A stretch of DNA of 64,000 bases from Lacticaseibacillus zhaodongensis (GCF_009687905.1 NZ_BLBG01000009.1:1-64000); one strand, 5' to 3'; positions 7,774 to 17,498 are shown, counted from the stretch's first letter. The notes: generated by a model from the letters alone, not told the origin. Made by a program: numbers and translations.

Positions 7774-9447
7774 TTAGAACAGGCCGCTGATCTGGCCGTC
7801 ATCATCGATGTCAATATTGAGTGCGGCGGGCTGCTTTGGCAGGCCAGGCATGGTCATGATGTCGCCAGTCTTAACCACGAGGAAGCCGGCCCCAAGTTTG
7901 GGCACGATTTCGGAAATGTTGAGTTTGAAATCTGTCGGTGCCCCAAGCTTCTTCGGGTCGTCAGTAAATGAATATTGGGTTTTGGCGACACAAATTGGGA
8001 GTTTGTCCCAACCGTTGCGCTTGATCATCCGGTAGTTGAGCTCTGCCTTGTGGCTAAATTCGGTACCGCTGCCCCCGTATACCTTCTGCACGATGACGTT
8101 GAGCTTGTCCTTAACGTCAGCTTGGATGTCGTATAGTGGCTGGAAGTCACTCTGCTGATCCAGTGCGGCGAGGACGGCGTCAGCAAGGTTCAGCCCGCCG
8201 GCACCACCGTCTGCCCAGACCGTGGCCAGTTCAGCGCGGGCGCCGTCCTTGGCACAGAGGTCTTTAATCAAATCGACTTCAGCCTGAGTATCACTGGTGA
8301 AGTCATTGATGGCAACAACCACGGGTACACCGTAGCGGCGCATATTCTCAATGTGCCGGTGCAAATTAGCGTAGCCCTTGGTAACCGCGTCCAGGTTCTC
8401 CGTTTGCAATTCCTTGAGGCCCACCCCGCCGTTGTACTTAAGTGCGCGGACGGTTGCGACGATCACGACGGCATCAGGGGTTTTGCCCAAAACGGGTGCC
8501 TTGATGTCCATGAACTTTTCGGCGCCGAGATCGGCACCAAAACCGGCTTCAGTGATGGCAATGTCGCCCAGATGCAGCGCGGCCCGAGTTGCAATCACAG
8601 AGTTACAACCGTGGGCGATGTTGGCAAATGGTCCACCGTGAATCAGCGTTGGCGTGTGTTCGAGCGTCTGTACTAAGTTCGGCTTAGCGGCGTCACGGAG
8701 CAGTGCGGTGATGGCCCCGGCCACTCCGAGGTCGGTCACCGTGACTGGCTTACGGTCGTAAGTGTAGCCGATAACAATCCGGCCGATGCGGGCCTTCAAA
8801 TCGTGGAGGTCGCTGGCAAGGCACAACACTGCCATCAATTCACTGGCAACGGTGATGTCAAAACCGTCTTCACGGGGTACCCCTTGGTAAGGGCCGCCCA
8901 TGCCGATCACAACGTTGCGCAGGGCCCGGTCGTTAATGTCGAGGCCCCGTTTCCAGGAAATACGGCGGGGATCCAGGTTGAGTTTGTTCCCCTGCTGCAA
9001 GTGGTTATCGATCAGGGCTGCGAGGGTGTCAACCGCACAGGTCAACGCGTGCATGTCGCCGGTAAAATGAAGGTTAATATCTTCCATTGGTACTACTTGG
9101 GCGTGCCCACCGCCAGTTGCCCCACCCTTCATCCCCATGACGGGACCAAGGGATGGTTCGCGCAGTGCAATCACGGCATTATGGCCGCGCTGGCGCAGTG
9201 CGTCACCTAAGCCAACTGCAACGGTCGACTTACCTTCCCCAGCTGGTGTGGGGTTGATGGCGGTGACTAAGACGAGCTTGCCAGCAGGCTTAGTCTCGAT
9301 CCGCTTCAGTGCTTGCGGCGTGATTTTGGCCTTATACGGGCCGTACTGTTCGATCTCGTCTGACTTCAGTCCGAGGTCGGTGGCTACCTGCGTGATTAGG
9401 TGGATCTCGGTGCTTTCGTTTGCCTGTGCAATATCAATGTCTGACAT
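7774..9447 (-). CDS. fhs: Formate-tetrahydrofolate ligase
   Basis: 557 residues, the full family length. It makes 10-formyl-THF from formate, THF and ATP, supplying purine and formyl-Met synthesis. The ATP-binding loop [18 protein letters not shown] is near residue 67, followed by [20 protein letters not shown] and the [10 protein letters not shown] motif. GGAGG lies seven bases before the ATG. It starts 17 bases after the EbsA-like gene, so the two probably share a transcript. I saw no leader long enough for a tetrahydrofolate riboswitch. Confidence 0.97.
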   Translation of the reverse strand: MSDIDIAQANESTEIHLITQVATDLGLKSDEIEQYGPYKAKITPQALKRIETKPAGKLVLVTAINPTPAGEGKSTVAVGLGDALRQRGHNAVIALREPSLGPVMGMKGGATGGGHAQVVPMEDINLHFTGDMHALTCAVDTLAALIDNHLQQGNKLNLDPRRISWKRGLDINDRALRNVVIGMGGPYQGVPREDGFDITVASELMAVLCLASDLHDLKARIGRIVIGYTYDRKPVTVTDLGVAGAITALLRDAAKPNLVQTLEHTPTLIHGGPFANIAHGCNSVIATRAALHLGDIAITEAGFGADLGAEKFMDIKAPVLGKTPDAVVIVATVRALKYNGGVGLKELQTENLDAVTKGYANLHRHIENMRRYGVPVVVAINDFTSDTQAEVDLIKDLCAKDGARAELATVWADGGAGGLNLADAVLAALDQQSDFQPLYDIQADVKDKLNVIVQKVYGGSGTEFSHKAELNYRMIKRNGWDKLPICVAKTQYSFTDDPKKLGAPTDFKLNISEIVPKLGAGFLVVKTGDIMTMPGLPKQPAALNIDIDDDGQISGLF

Positions 9448-9464
9448 TTGTTTCCTCCATTCAT

Positions 9465-9836
9465 TTAATGCAACTGATCAGCAATTGACTCGGCGTTACG
9501 CCAGGTGGTGATTTCGAGATCACCATAGGGAGTGTTGTGCAGCATGATTGTTTTGCTCCGCAGCTGCTCCACCTGCACGTCCTTGAGCGGGATCGTGAGG
9601 GTGTTACTCCGCAGGAATTTGTGCAGTGACAAAGTTCCCGCGTGAACTTCACCCTGGTAACGGATTGTTTCCAAAACCGCCACCAGAATGGTCGCAAGTG
9701 CTAATATTAATGCTAGGTAGGAAATACCAATCGCTTCCATTTGGAGCACGATTGCTAGTGCTAAGGCTGAAGTAATTAGTCCCCAGAAAATAAAGGCTTC
9801 AATTCGACCCGGTTGGTACATGAATTTGTATCGCAT
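9465..9836 (-). CDS. EbsA-like two-helix membrane protein
   Basis: About 123 residues from the ATG at 9836 ([15 protein letters not shown]); in-frame ATGs at 9845 and 9854 are possible and none has an ideal ribosome-binding site. Two adjacent hydrophobic segments (about residues 11-50) precede a short beta-rich tail containing IPLKDV and ITTWRNAE. This resembles the EbsA family of lactobacilli and enterococci, first met near the aggregation-substance expression genes, whose molecular role is unclear. The divergent RNase HI-like neighbour is also common for EbsA. Assignment is from recalled family pattern. Confidence 0.65.
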   Translation of the reverse strand: MRYKFMYQPGRIEAFIFWGLITSALALAIVLQMEAIGISYLALILALATILVAVLETIRYQGEVHAGTLSLHKFLRSNTLTIPLKDVQVEQLRSKTIMLHNTPYGDLEITTWRNAESIADQLH

Positions 9837-9863
9837 TTTGACCATCACTTTCATAGAGGTAAT

Positions 9864-10268
9864 ATGCTTAGATTGTACACGGATGCTGCCACAAAAGGCA
9901 AGCACGGCCCATCTGCAGCGGGAATTCTCATCACCGGTGCGGGCAAGGACTTACAACTGAAATACGCGCTGCCAGACATGACCAACCATGAGGCCGAATT
10001 TGCAGCGGCCACACTCGGGCTGGAACAACTGCTTGTCCGTGGCTTTGCGGGGCAGAATGTGGAACTGGTGAGTGACAGCCAGATCCTGATTGATTCAATG
10101 GATAAAGGTTATGCAAAGCATTTTCAACCGCAGTTGAACCGCATTATTGAACTTTGTGATAATTTTCCGATCGTGATCCCTGTTTGGCGCAACGACCACA
10201 GTAACCACGGGGCACACACACTAGCACTGCAGGCCTTACATGGCCATCTAACGGACTCGCGGGGGTAA
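9864..10268 (+). CDS. RNase HI-like protein, fourth acidic residue is His
   Basis: 134 residues from the ATG at 9864, which has AGAGG five bases upstream. RNase HI cuts the RNA strand of RNA-DNA hybrids. Asp7 (LYTDAATKG), Glu45 (TNHEAEF) and Asp71 (VSDSQ) of the catalytic set are present. The C-terminal motif normally written NxxADxLA reads NHGAHTLA, so the fourth Asp is His118. Family knowledge says this position is the most tolerant of change, so activity may remain. Its stop is followed after six bases by the cardiolipin synthase start, so they form an operon divergent from EbsA-fhs. Confidence 0.8.
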   Translation: MLRLYTDAATKGKHGPSAAGILITGAGKDLQLKYALPDMTNHEAEFAAATLGLEQLLVRGFAGQNVELVSDSQILIDSMDKGYAKHFQPQLNRIIELCDNFPIVIPVWRNDHSNHGAHTLALQALHGHLTDSRG

Positions 10269-10274
10269 GCATTA

Positions 10275-11717
10275 ATGCACTTGATTACGATTATTATTAG
10301 CGTCTTGCTCTTCGTCAACACTGCCGCGGCCATCGTGACGGTGTTGCGGCGCGAGCGGGATATTGCGGCTACCTGGGCGTGGCTCCTGGTCCTGATTTTC
10401 TTGCCGGTCCTCGGCTTTATTTTTTACCTTTTTGCGGGGCGCAGATTGTCGTCCCGGCGGATGCAGCGAATTGCCGATGAGTACGTCCGGGGGGTCAAAA
10501 GTTACGCCCAGCAGCGGCGGCGCTCGAACACGCAGCAAGCAGCAATGCGGCAGGCGATGTCCCCGGGGATGTACGCCCTCGCCCACAACTTCTGGACAGC
10601 GGCGAAGACCCCACTCATGCTTCACAATGAAGCCAAATTGTTTACAGATGGGAACGCTAAGTTTGCCGCCCTCTTCGGTGATATTGATGCCGCGCAGGAA
10701 TCGATTTGTATTGAGTATTACACCATCTATCCAGACGCAATCGGTACCGAGCTGCGGAACCACCTGATTGCAGCCGCTAAACGTGGGGTCGATGTCCGGG
10801 TGCTTTATGACGCCTGGGGCAGCCTGGGGATGAAGGAGTCATGGTGGCAAGATCTGCGCGCGGTCGGCGGTTACGTCAGCATTTTCTTCAGTTCACGGCA
10901 CATCATCACCGATTTCCGCTTGAATTACCGCGACCACCGTAAGATTGTCGTGATCGACGACCAGATTGCGTACACCGGTGGTTTCAACGTCGGCGATCAA
11001 TATCTGGGCCGCGACCCGAAGTTTGGTAACTGGCGGGATACGCACATGCGTTTGCGCGGGGATGTAGTTGCCGCGCTCAAGGTGCGCTTCGTCATGGATT
11101 GGAACGCGACCGTTGTTGGCCTGATGATGGACTACCCGAGTCTGACCCCAGACAATTCGGATCTGCCCGTTGCGCCAATGCAAGTTGTTGCGAGCGGGCC
11201 GGATACCAAGCGTCAGCACATCAAATTGGGCTACACAGCTTTCATTCTTGCTGCCGAGCGGACGGTTTGGATCCAGACGCCCTACTTGGTGCCCGACTCC
11301 ACAGTGCTCGAGGCCTTGAGCACCGCAGCATACTCGGGAGTTGATGTCCGCGTGATGGTCCCCAACATGCCGGACCACCCCTTCATCTTCCGGGCAACAC
11401 AGTACTACGCGAACCTCTTGACCGCTCGCGGAGTTAAAATTTACCACTACGATAACGGCTTTATGCACGCCAAGACAGTTACGGTTGACGGCGAGGTTGC
11501 TAGTGTCGGCAGTGCCAACATGGATTACCGCAGTTTCGCCCTCAACTTCGAGGCAAACACCTTCATTTACGACCGCAGCCTAGCCGCGCAGCTTGGCGAC
11601 TTGTTCGAAAAAGACATGTTGCAGAGCCACCTACTGACGCGGGAAGACATCGCTGCGCAATCCGCTTACCTGCGCTTCAAGCAAAATTTCTCCCGGATGT
11701 TGGCCCCGATTTTATAA
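10275..11717 (+). CDS. cls: Cardiolipin synthase
   Basis: 480 residues. Two N-terminal membrane segments (about 1-20 and 35-55) precede two phospholipase-D domains. Both HKD motifs are present in the variant typical of this family: DHRKIVVIDDQIAYTGG near residue 220 and HAKTVTVDGEVASVGSAN near 400. The enzyme condenses two phosphatidylglycerols into cardiolipin at the membrane. A GGGGGT ribosome-binding site overlaps the end of the RNase HI-like gene. Confidence 0.95.
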   Translation: MHLITIIISVLLFVNTAAAIVTVLRRERDIAATWAWLLVLIFLPVLGFIFYLFAGRRLSSRRMQRIADEYVRGVKSYAQQRRRSNTQQAAMRQAMSPGMYALAHNFWTAAKTPLMLHNEAKLFTDGNAKFAALFGDIDAAQESICIEYYTIYPDAIGTELRNHLIAAAKRGVDVRVLYDAWGSLGMKESWWQDLRAVGGYVSIFFSSRHIITDFRLNYRDHRKIVVIDDQIAYTGGFNVGDQYLGRDPKFGNWRDTHMRLRGDVVAALKVRFVMDWNATVVGLMMDYPSLTPDNSDLPVAPMQVVASGPDTKRQHIKLGYTAFILAAERTVWIQTPYLVPDSTVLEALSTAAYSGVDVRVMVPNMPDHPFIFRATQYYANLLTARGVKIYHYDNGFMHAKTVTVDGEVASVGSANMDYRSFALNFEANTFIYDRSLAAQLGDLFEKDMLQSHLLTREDIAAQSAYLRFKQNFSRMLAPIL

Positions 11718-11796
11718 GATTAAAGCTAGTTGACATAATTTCACAACTGCGAAGCTTGTTTTTCCAGCTTGCCTAACCTATGCGCGCAACTCAAGC

Positions 11797-11844
11797 GCCG
11801 GTCCCTTTACTGTGTTTCGTAACGGTAGCAGGGACCGGCACTTT
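11797..11844 (+). terminator. Terminator after cls
   Basis: Perfect 10-bp stem (11797-11806 with 11830-11839) with a 23-base loop that can pair internally, followed by ACTTTTAC. It lies 80 bases past the cls stop. Confidence 0.75.
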
Positions 11845-11851
11845 TACTTGC

Positions 11852-11898
11852 AAAAAAAACAGCATCAAAAAGGAGCTGGGCACGTGGCTACAGCTCCT
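11852..11898 (-). terminator. Terminator after the 11933-12253 gene
   Basis: 8-bp stem (11871-11878 with 11891-11898). On the minus strand it is followed by T5 and, a few bases later, T8. It faces the cls terminator, closing a convergent gene pair. Confidence 0.8.
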
Positions 11899-11932
11899 GA
11901 ATATCATTAACCAAAGCGCCCCACGTTTAATG

Positions 11933-12253
11933 CTAGTGGTTTGCGAAGTGTTCTGGGTGGCTGCGCAGTTCCTGCACCGCCTGCTTGACCAAGGCTTGTG
12001 TTTCGCGCTCGAGCTGGCTGCCATCAATATTGTAGGCATCCCGCAGGTAGCCCTCCGCGATTGCTTCGTAGTCTTTTTGCGCCTTACCGTCGTCTTTGAA
12101 CAAGTCTGTTAGGCCGGCCGTACCGTTTGCCAATGCCTTCGCCACAGCACCCGCCGCGGCGCGGTGGTCGGCAAGCTTGCGTTCGGCGTTTGCGACCAGT
12201 GTTAGGTTCATGTCCAAGACGGTGGTGTCGTCGCGCTTCTTATCTCTCTTCAT
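11933..12253 (-). CDS. Small helical protein of unknown function
   Basis: 106 residues from the ATG at 12253; a GTG at 12262 is too close to the GGAG to be the start. The protein is charged, has no signal peptide or membrane segment, and looks almost wholly alpha-helical (for example NAERKLADHRAAAGAVAKAL and RETQALVKQAVQELRSH), so it is probably cytoplasmic. I do not recognise the family. It has its own terminator and stands between cls (convergent) and the Mga-like regulator (same strand). Confidence 0.7.
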   Translation of the reverse strand: MKRDKKRDDTTVLDMNLTLVANAERKLADHRAAAGAVAKALANGTAGLTDLFKDDGKAQKDYEAIAEGYLRDAYNIDGSQLERETQALVKQAVQELRSHPEHFANH

Positions 12254-12327
12254 GAATATCACGCTCCATTCATAACTAGTATAAGAAGTTTGTGCGGCTT
12301 TTACCAGCCCTCACTAGTTCACCGGGC

Positions 12328-13851
12328 TTATATTTCTGAGTTGATGCGGACTTCCTTGAGCAGAACTGTTGGGTCCAGGTGGGTGTAATTAATTCCGGGA
12401 CCTGTTTTACGGTCACATTCGTAGATGGCTAGGTAGTGAATCAGATGCTCTAGTGTGAGCCACGCACTGTAACTACTCAGCGCGAAGTAGTAGCGTCGAT
12501 CCCCCCGCGGCCGCACCGTGGAGTAATCCGTTAGCTTGTTGCTGACGATGAGGCGCGCGTACTTAGGATTGTCAACTAGTTCGACCGCCGGCATCCGTTC
12601 CAGCGCCTCGCGAATGCCAACATATATGCAATGTTCCATATCCTGGTCGATTGCTACCCGCACTCGCGCCCGGGCATCTGGCAGGACCTCGCCAAGTAGC
12701 GGCAAGAAGCGCGTGATTAGTCCGGTCTGGATGCGTTTGAAACTGCTGAGATGCTGCGGTAGCGTACTGAAGACCTGCTGTAGCATCACCTGCAGGGACT
12801 TGGGCGCCGGAGCTCCAGCCGCGATGATCAGCGGCTCAAAAGCTGGCACGTTTGCCCCAATTAGGTCGAGTGCGACCGTAATCGCCAGCAGATTAGCAAT
12901 GAGGACCTGATCGTCCAGCATTTGCGGTTTGACCCCCGCGATGCCGCGCATGCGGTGCACCACTTGTGAGACCAACTGCCAGCATGCAGAATTAGACCGA
13001 GCATGGTGACCGACGAACCCAATCAGTTGTTGCTCGTTGGCATCGTGGTAGTTTGCGTTGAGAACACTCTGAATGTGCACCAGTTCGCAGGTTGCGGGAT
13101 ACTTACGAACGTATTCGGGCAGGTCCCGAACGCTCAGATTGCAGCCAGTCGCGGTGAAAACCTGTTGCAGTGGCTTGATGATCTGCAAAGCGTGCCCCTG
13201 GTTGCTGCGATACATATTCACCGCACAGATGATGGTCAACTTATCCCGATTAAACCGTGGCATGATGATGTGCGCGTCTAGCAGGTGCTCTGCAGTCCGT
13301 TGCGGCAGCCCGTTCAGTTCCGGGAACATCTCGTGGCCGTCCTGGCCCAGTTGCCAAACTAATTCGCTCAGTGTGATCCTGACCACCGTTTCCCGACCAA
13401 CTAGGCTGATCGGTGAGAAGTTCACACTGATATTCATGTCCCGGAGGTAATCGCGCAGCGGCCGCAGACGCCGGAAGACCGTTGCCTTGCTGACGTGTTC
13501 CCGCTGGGCGAAATCAGCAACGTCCCAGGCTGGATGGCGCAACGTGGCCATTATGAATCGACCGACCAGCGAGTTACGCATCAGGTAGATGGCGTACAGC
13601 GCCGTGGGAATGTTGAAGCGCTGGTGAATCTCAGCGGTGTTGGCAACCGGGGCGGCCCCCAATTCCGCCCGGATTTTGTTCATGTCCGCGTTGATCACCG
13701 TTAACTGGCGGTAGACACTAGTGGGGCTGATTCGCCGAATCTTGGCGACTTCCCCCACTTCTTGGTACTTACTCGGAAGATCAATGAATTGTTGGTAAAA
13801 TTCGAGTCGAGACTTTGTACTGCGACTCAAAAAGAGCTCATAAGTTAGCAT
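12328..13851 (-). CDS. Mga-like helix-turn-helix transcription regulator
   Basis: 507 residues, close to the Mga/AtxA stand-alone regulator size. The N-terminal fifth holds two helix-turn-helix regions: VGEVAKIRRISPTSVYRQL (about 32-50) and VADFAQREHVSKATVFRRL (about 110-128), the latter matching the Mga HTH pattern. The remainder looks like degenerate PRD and EIIB-like domains, as in this family, whose activity in pathogens is tuned by PTS phosphorylation. It has its own promoter and no obvious regulated neighbour: PepO lies upstream behind a terminator and a 106-residue unknown gene lies downstream. The target is unknown. Confidence 0.75.
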   Translation of the reverse strand: MLTYELFLSRSTKSRLEFYQQFIDLPSKYQEVGEVAKIRRISPTSVYRQLTVINADMNKIRAELGAAPVANTAEIHQRFNIPTALYAIYLMRNSLVGRFIMATLRHPAWDVADFAQREHVSKATVFRRLRPLRDYLRDMNISVNFSPISLVGRETVVRITLSELVWQLGQDGHEMFPELNGLPQRTAEHLLDAHIIMPRFNRDKLTIICAVNMYRSNQGHALQIIKPLQQVFTATGCNLSVRDLPEYVRKYPATCELVHIQSVLNANYHDANEQQLIGFVGHHARSNSACWQLVSQVVHRMRGIAGVKPQMLDDQVLIANLLAITVALDLIGANVPAFEPLIIAAGAPAPKSLQVMLQQVFSTLPQHLSSFKRIQTGLITRFLPLLGEVLPDARARVRVAIDQDMEHCIYVGIREALERMPAVELVDNPKYARLIVSNKLTDYSTVRPRGDRRYYFALSSYSAWLTLEHLIHYLAIYECDRKTGPGINYTHLDPTVLLKEVRINSEI

Positions 13852-13904
13852 TGCTTCACCCTCTATAGTTGTCTGCCGGTACTGTCGCGACTTCCTTCAA
13901 AAAC

Positions 13905-13934
13905 ATTATACAATTTTGCAATTAGCAGTTGTAA
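13905..13934 (-). promoter_or_regulatory. Candidate promoter of the Mga-like regulator
   Basis: On the minus strand a perfect TATAAT (13905-13910) lies 18 bases downstream of a weak TTACAA (13929-13934), in an AT-rich stretch 54 bases before the start codon. The rest of the 13852-14061 gap is AT-rich without a gene. Confidence 0.5.
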
Positions 13935-14049
13935 TTCAGGGGCTAAATTTATCCTTATTTTCTGCCGTGTAGTGCAAATACGCGGACTGATTTCTCACTT
14001 TTTGCACTCGTAAAATATCAAAACTAATTCGTTCATAAAATGTTTTTTT

Positions 14050-14097
14050 ATTGGCAAAATTAAAGGGACCACCGCAATCAGTTGCGATGGTCCCTTT
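14050..14097 (-). terminator. Terminator after pepO
   Basis: 10-bp stem AAAGGGACCA/TGGTCCCTTT (14062-14071 with 14088-14097) with an inner CGCA/TGCG pairing. On the minus strand it is followed by AATTTTGCC. It separates pepO from the Mga-like gene. Confidence 0.8.
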
Positions 14098-14159
14098 TGC
14101 TAACTATTGAGCTGTTGCGGTGATCCGCATGGTTGCGGAAAAGCTACTTGCGCTTTAAT

Positions 14160-16058
14160 TTACCAAATAGTGATGCGTTTTTCAGGTGCGAGGTACATCC
14201 CATCGCCTGGCTGCACGTTGAAGGTCGTGTACCAGTCATCAAGATTGCGGGGCTGGATGTTAGCCCGCAGATAATTAGGAGCGTGGACGTCAACTGCTAG
14301 CAGCAGCTGGCTGTATTCAGGCCGGGCCTTTTGCCGCCAGATCCGTCCCCAGTTAGTGAAGAACTCAACCAGGTTGCAGTCGGGCTCCTTCTTGGCAGTC
14401 GCGAGGGCTGCGGCCAGACCGCCGGCATCGGCAATGTTTTCGCTGACGATCAGCTTGCCATTGACCTTACCCCCGGCGTAGTCAATGCCGTTGAATTCAT
14501 CGATCATGTCCTGTGTCAACTTGTTGAAGGTTGCGTAGTCACTGTCCTGCCACCAGTTCTTCAGGTTACCAAGCTCATCGAACTTCGCCCCGTTGTTGTC
14601 GAAGCCATGCGAAATTTCGTGCGCGATGACAGCACCGATACCGCCCAGGTTCTCAGAGTCGCTCTGCTCAAGTGAGTAGAATGGTGCCTGCAAAATTGCT
14701 GCGGGGAATGTAATATCGTTGTGGGATGGGTCGTAGCAAGCGTTAACCAGGTTACCTGGCATTGCCCACTCCGTCCGGTCCACTGGTTTGATCAGCTTGC
14801 CGTACTGGTCTTGGCGCGCGATTCGGTTGAGGCGGATGACGTTGTTTAGCAGGTTACCGTGAGGGTCAACGTTCATCTCATCGTAGACTGCCTCGACCTT
14901 GTCAGGGTAACCCATCTTGATAACCATTTTGTCGAGTTTAACCACGGCCTTAGCACTGGTCTCTGGCGATAGCCAGCTGCTCTTTTGAATCCGTTCCTTG
15001 TAGGTCGTGATCATGCGCTTGACCATCTTGATGACGTCCGCCTTAGCGTCTTCACCGAAGTAGGTTACACCGTAGTAAACACCGATTGGCTCACTGAAGA
15101 AGGAGTTAGCCAGGCGGTATGCGTGCTTGACCTGGCTAATTGCAGTCGGTGCACCGCTCAGTGCTCGGTTGTAAGCTCCACCGTTCACCCGTAATTCTTC
15201 ACTGAGGTAACCTGAGTTGCGCAAGAGATCGTTCACGTACGCCCATGCGCGGTAATCGGCGAAGGTGTCGGCGTTAAATAGCTTGCTCATTTCGTCCAGG
15301 AAACGCGGATCGGACACGACGATTTGTTCCGGAAGTGCTGGCATCGTGTCGTTGAGGAAGGTAATCAGGTCGAATGGATCCATTTTAGCCGCCACGTCGG
15401 TCAGCGGCATCGGGTTGTAAGAGGCAGGATAGTCTGCCCATTCTTCGTTGCTCTTAACGATTTTGGCAATCGCGGCGTCAAACTTCAGAGTGCGGTCAAT
15501 CATGTCCTTTTGCGTTGCTTCGTCCAAGTCAGTTGCGGCGAGGACACTGGCAGCGGTTTGGCGGTAAATTGTCAGCAGTTTGTGCGCAGATGGATTATCG
15601 CCATTGTAGTACGTCGTGTCAGGCAGAATTGTGCTGGGACCTTGAATGTAAACCGCATTCTTACGGGTGTCGGCCATATCTGGTTCAACGCTTGTCCGAA
15701 ATGGAAGTGGGAATGAGTCGAGGTTCAGCTCACCGGCTTGGTGGTTGAATTCGTCGACGTCGGTCAATTCATTGATTTGGTGCAGGCGCTTGAGCTCGGG
15801 TGCAACGCCGTATTCATCGCGGTGCTTGAAGTCCTTAGCGATTTTGTAGAGTTCAACCGCTTGGGCAAAATATTTATCGGGAGCCTTACCGCCGTCTGCA
15901 ACTTCTGCAAAGTCGGCCATCAAGTTCTTTTCGACGCCATCACCCAAATCAGTAAAGCCACCGGTCGTCGGCTTGTCGTCAGGTATCACAGCTTGTTTCT
16001 GCCATTCGCCGTTAACCGCCGTATACAAATCATTTCTGAAGTCTGCTTTGTCTGCCAT
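14160..16058 (-). CDS. pepO: M13 family (neprilysin-like) endopeptidase PepO
   Basis: 632 residues, the family size, without a signal peptide, so a cytoplasmic oligopeptidase as in other lactic acid bacteria. The zinc site HEISH lies in VIAHEISHGFDNNG near residue 480, and the third ligand Glu is in ENIADAGG about 60 residues later. The C-terminus is a short ITIW, matching the family's terminal Trp. It degrades mid-length peptides such as casein fragments. A terminator lies on each side, so it is probably monocistronic. Confidence 0.95.
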   Translation of the reverse strand: MADKADFRNDLYTAVNGEWQKQAVIPDDKPTTGGFTDLGDGVEKNLMADFAEVADGGKAPDKYFAQAVELYKIAKDFKHRDEYGVAPELKRLHQINELTDVDEFNHQAGELNLDSFPLPFRTSVEPDMADTRKNAVYIQGPSTILPDTTYYNGDNPSAHKLLTIYRQTAASVLAATDLDEATQKDMIDRTLKFDAAIAKIVKSNEEWADYPASYNPMPLTDVAAKMDPFDLITFLNDTMPALPEQIVVSDPRFLDEMSKLFNADTFADYRAWAYVNDLLRNSGYLSEELRVNGGAYNRALSGAPTAISQVKHAYRLANSFFSEPIGVYYGVTYFGEDAKADVIKMVKRMITTYKERIQKSSWLSPETSAKAVVKLDKMVIKMGYPDKVEAVYDEMNVDPHGNLLNNVIRLNRIARQDQYGKLIKPVDRTEWAMPGNLVNACYDPSHNDITFPAAILQAPFYSLEQSDSENLGGIGAVIAHEISHGFDNNGAKFDELGNLKNWWQDSDYATFNKLTQDMIDEFNGIDYAGGKVNGKLIVSENIADAGGLAAALATAKKEPDCNLVEFFTNWGRIWRQKARPEYSQLLLAVDVHAPNYLRANIQPRNLDDWYTTFNVQPGDGMYLAPEKRITIW

Positions 16059-16187
16059 TAATTAGTACCTCTTTCCACTTATCTAAGCTTTAACTAATTC
16101 TTATCTAATTTAATCACAATTGTACTCAAATGAAACGGAAATTTCAAAAAAACTTTGCTCACGCCAGAACCAACTTACTTCTTGGGC

Positions 16188-16218
16188 AAAAAATTGGGGC
16201 CAACGCTTTGCCGGCCCC
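16188..16218 (-). terminator. Terminator after the 16244-16483 gene
   Basis: 6-bp GC stem (16196-16201 with 16213-16218) and, on the minus strand, AATTTTTTG after it. It lies 25 bases past the small gene's stop. Confidence 0.75.
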
Positions 16219-16243
16219 AGCGAAAATATTCAGTTTGTTTAGT

Positions 16244-16483
16244 TTAATTGTCGGCTTGCGCCCACGCCACTTCAGTAATCATATAACCCGAGAAGCGGCG
16301 AATGCCCTTCTTGGTCTGCACGATGACGATCGAGCGGTCGGCGAATGGCTTGATCGTGCCCGGAACCACCGCGGTTATCGTGCCTTTGCACTGCTTCTTG
16401 TCTACCGTCGCCAGCTTAACGCTGCGCCCGGTATCAAGCGCTTCGTGGAGCTTATCCATAATTACCGAAATTGCTTGGCTCAT
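16244..16483 (-). CDS. Small conserved-looking protein of unknown function
   Basis: 79 residues from the ATG at 16483, chosen because AAGGAGG lies eight bases upstream. After a short helical start (AISVIMDKLHEALDTG) the rest looks like alternating beta strands (SVKLATVDKKQCKGTITAVV, RSIVIVQTKKGIRRFSGYMI), suggesting a small beta-barrel. No signal peptide or membrane segment. I do not recognise the family. It is followed by its own terminator. Confidence 0.75.
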   Translation of the reverse strand: MSQAISVIMDKLHEALDTGRSVKLATVDKKQCKGTITAVVPGTIKPFADRSIVIVQTKKGIRRFSGYMITEVAWAQADN

Positions 16484-16547
16484 ATAAAAGTCCTCCTTAC
16501 TATTCTGCAAGCGGTTACACCCACATTATAGCCAAGTTGGCACTTAA

Positions 16548-17498
16548 TTAATACCCACGGTGCAAATTAACTCGATTCCGCACTAAATCTTTACCATTGC
16601 TGATGGCCTGCAGGTTGGGGATGATGATCCGCAGCAACCGAGTCTTGATGTTGCTAACGGTGCCCGATGTGTGGGGAGTCATGACTAGGTTCGGACAGGA
16701 CCAGAGTGGACTCGTCTCCGGGAGTGGTTCCTCTTCAAAGACATCCAAACCAGCGCCAGCAATCGTTCCCGACTGCAAAGCGGCGACCAAATCGGTGGTT
16801 GCGACTTCGGGGCCGCGGCCAATGTTAACGAAGATGGCGTCACTAGCCATTGCGGCAAAGAACTCGTGATTGAAGAAGTGGCGGGTCTGCGGCGTGAGTG
16901 GCATGGCATTGATGACAAAATCCACTTTACCCAAACGCTCCTTTTCCTCACCGTTCGCATACAGCGCCTTGAAGCCCGGCACGGTCTCCCCGCGGGTATT
17001 CACCCCGTAGGTCGTCACGCCGTGCATCTGCAGCATTGCGCCGATGGTCTGGCCAATGCTGCCGGCACCATAAATCAGTGCACTCTGGCCGGCCAGGGTG
17101 TGCATTTTGGTCCGTTCCCGGCGTCCATTCCAGAATGTGGCCGCCTTGCCGCTTTCATTGCTAAAGGTGATTTGGCGCGTGAAGGCCAGCAAAAACGCGA
17201 GCACGGTCTCCGCAATCGCATCACCATGCAGTCCGCTAGCGTTAGCAACTTCTACCTGTCGTTTTGCCAGCAAGCCTAAGGGCAAATAATCAACTCCAGC
17301 TGACAGTGTCTGCAGGTAGCGCAGGTGTGGTGCCTGCTTCACAATTGCCGGGCCGGCTTCGCCCCAACCAAAAATTGCATCCAAATCTGCGTAATCTTTT
17401 GCAGTGGCTGCAGCGGCGGGAATAATGTTGTCCGCCCCCGCTGTCTTCAATTGTGCCTGTTGCTGCGCGTCAAAACCGATAAAGTCTAATACCCGCAT
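16548..17498 (-). CDS. D-isomer-specific 2-hydroxyacid dehydrogenase
   Basis: 316 residues. An NAD-binding Rossmann loop GAGSIGQTIGAML lies near residue 145. The catalytic trio of the family is present: Arg in NIGRGPEV, Glu in DVFEEEPLP and His in TPHTSG. It reduces an alpha-keto acid or the reverse; the substrate cannot be read, though short proteins of this type in lactobacilli are often glyoxylate/hydroxypyruvate or hydroxyisocaproate reductases. GGGGGG precedes the ATG. It follows the THUMP methyltransferase gene by 29 bases. Confidence 0.9.
   Translation of the reverse strand: MRVLDFIGFDAQQQAQLKTAGADNIIPAAAATAKDYADLDAIFGWGEAGPAIVKQAPHLRYLQTLSAGVDYLPLGLLAKRQVEVANASGLHGDAIAETVLAFLLAFTRQITFSNESGKAATFWNGRRERTKMHTLAGQSALIYGAGSIGQTIGAMLQMHGVTTYGVNTRGETVPGFKALYANGEEKERLGKVDFVINAMPLTPQTRHFFNHEFFAAMASDAIFVNIGRGPEVATTDLVAALQSGTIAGAGLDVFEEEPLPETSPLWSCPNLVMTPHTSGTVSNIKTRLLRIIIPNLQAISNGKDLVRNRVNLHRGY

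Noticed and set aside
9448-9464. Tetrahydrofolate riboswitch before fhs
   Set aside because: Only 17 bases separate fhs from the upstream gene, too short for the riboswitch.
10893-11468. 191-codon frame antisense to cls
   Set aside because: cls on the other strand has both HKD motifs; the antisense frame has no recognisable feature and is a GC-rich shadow.
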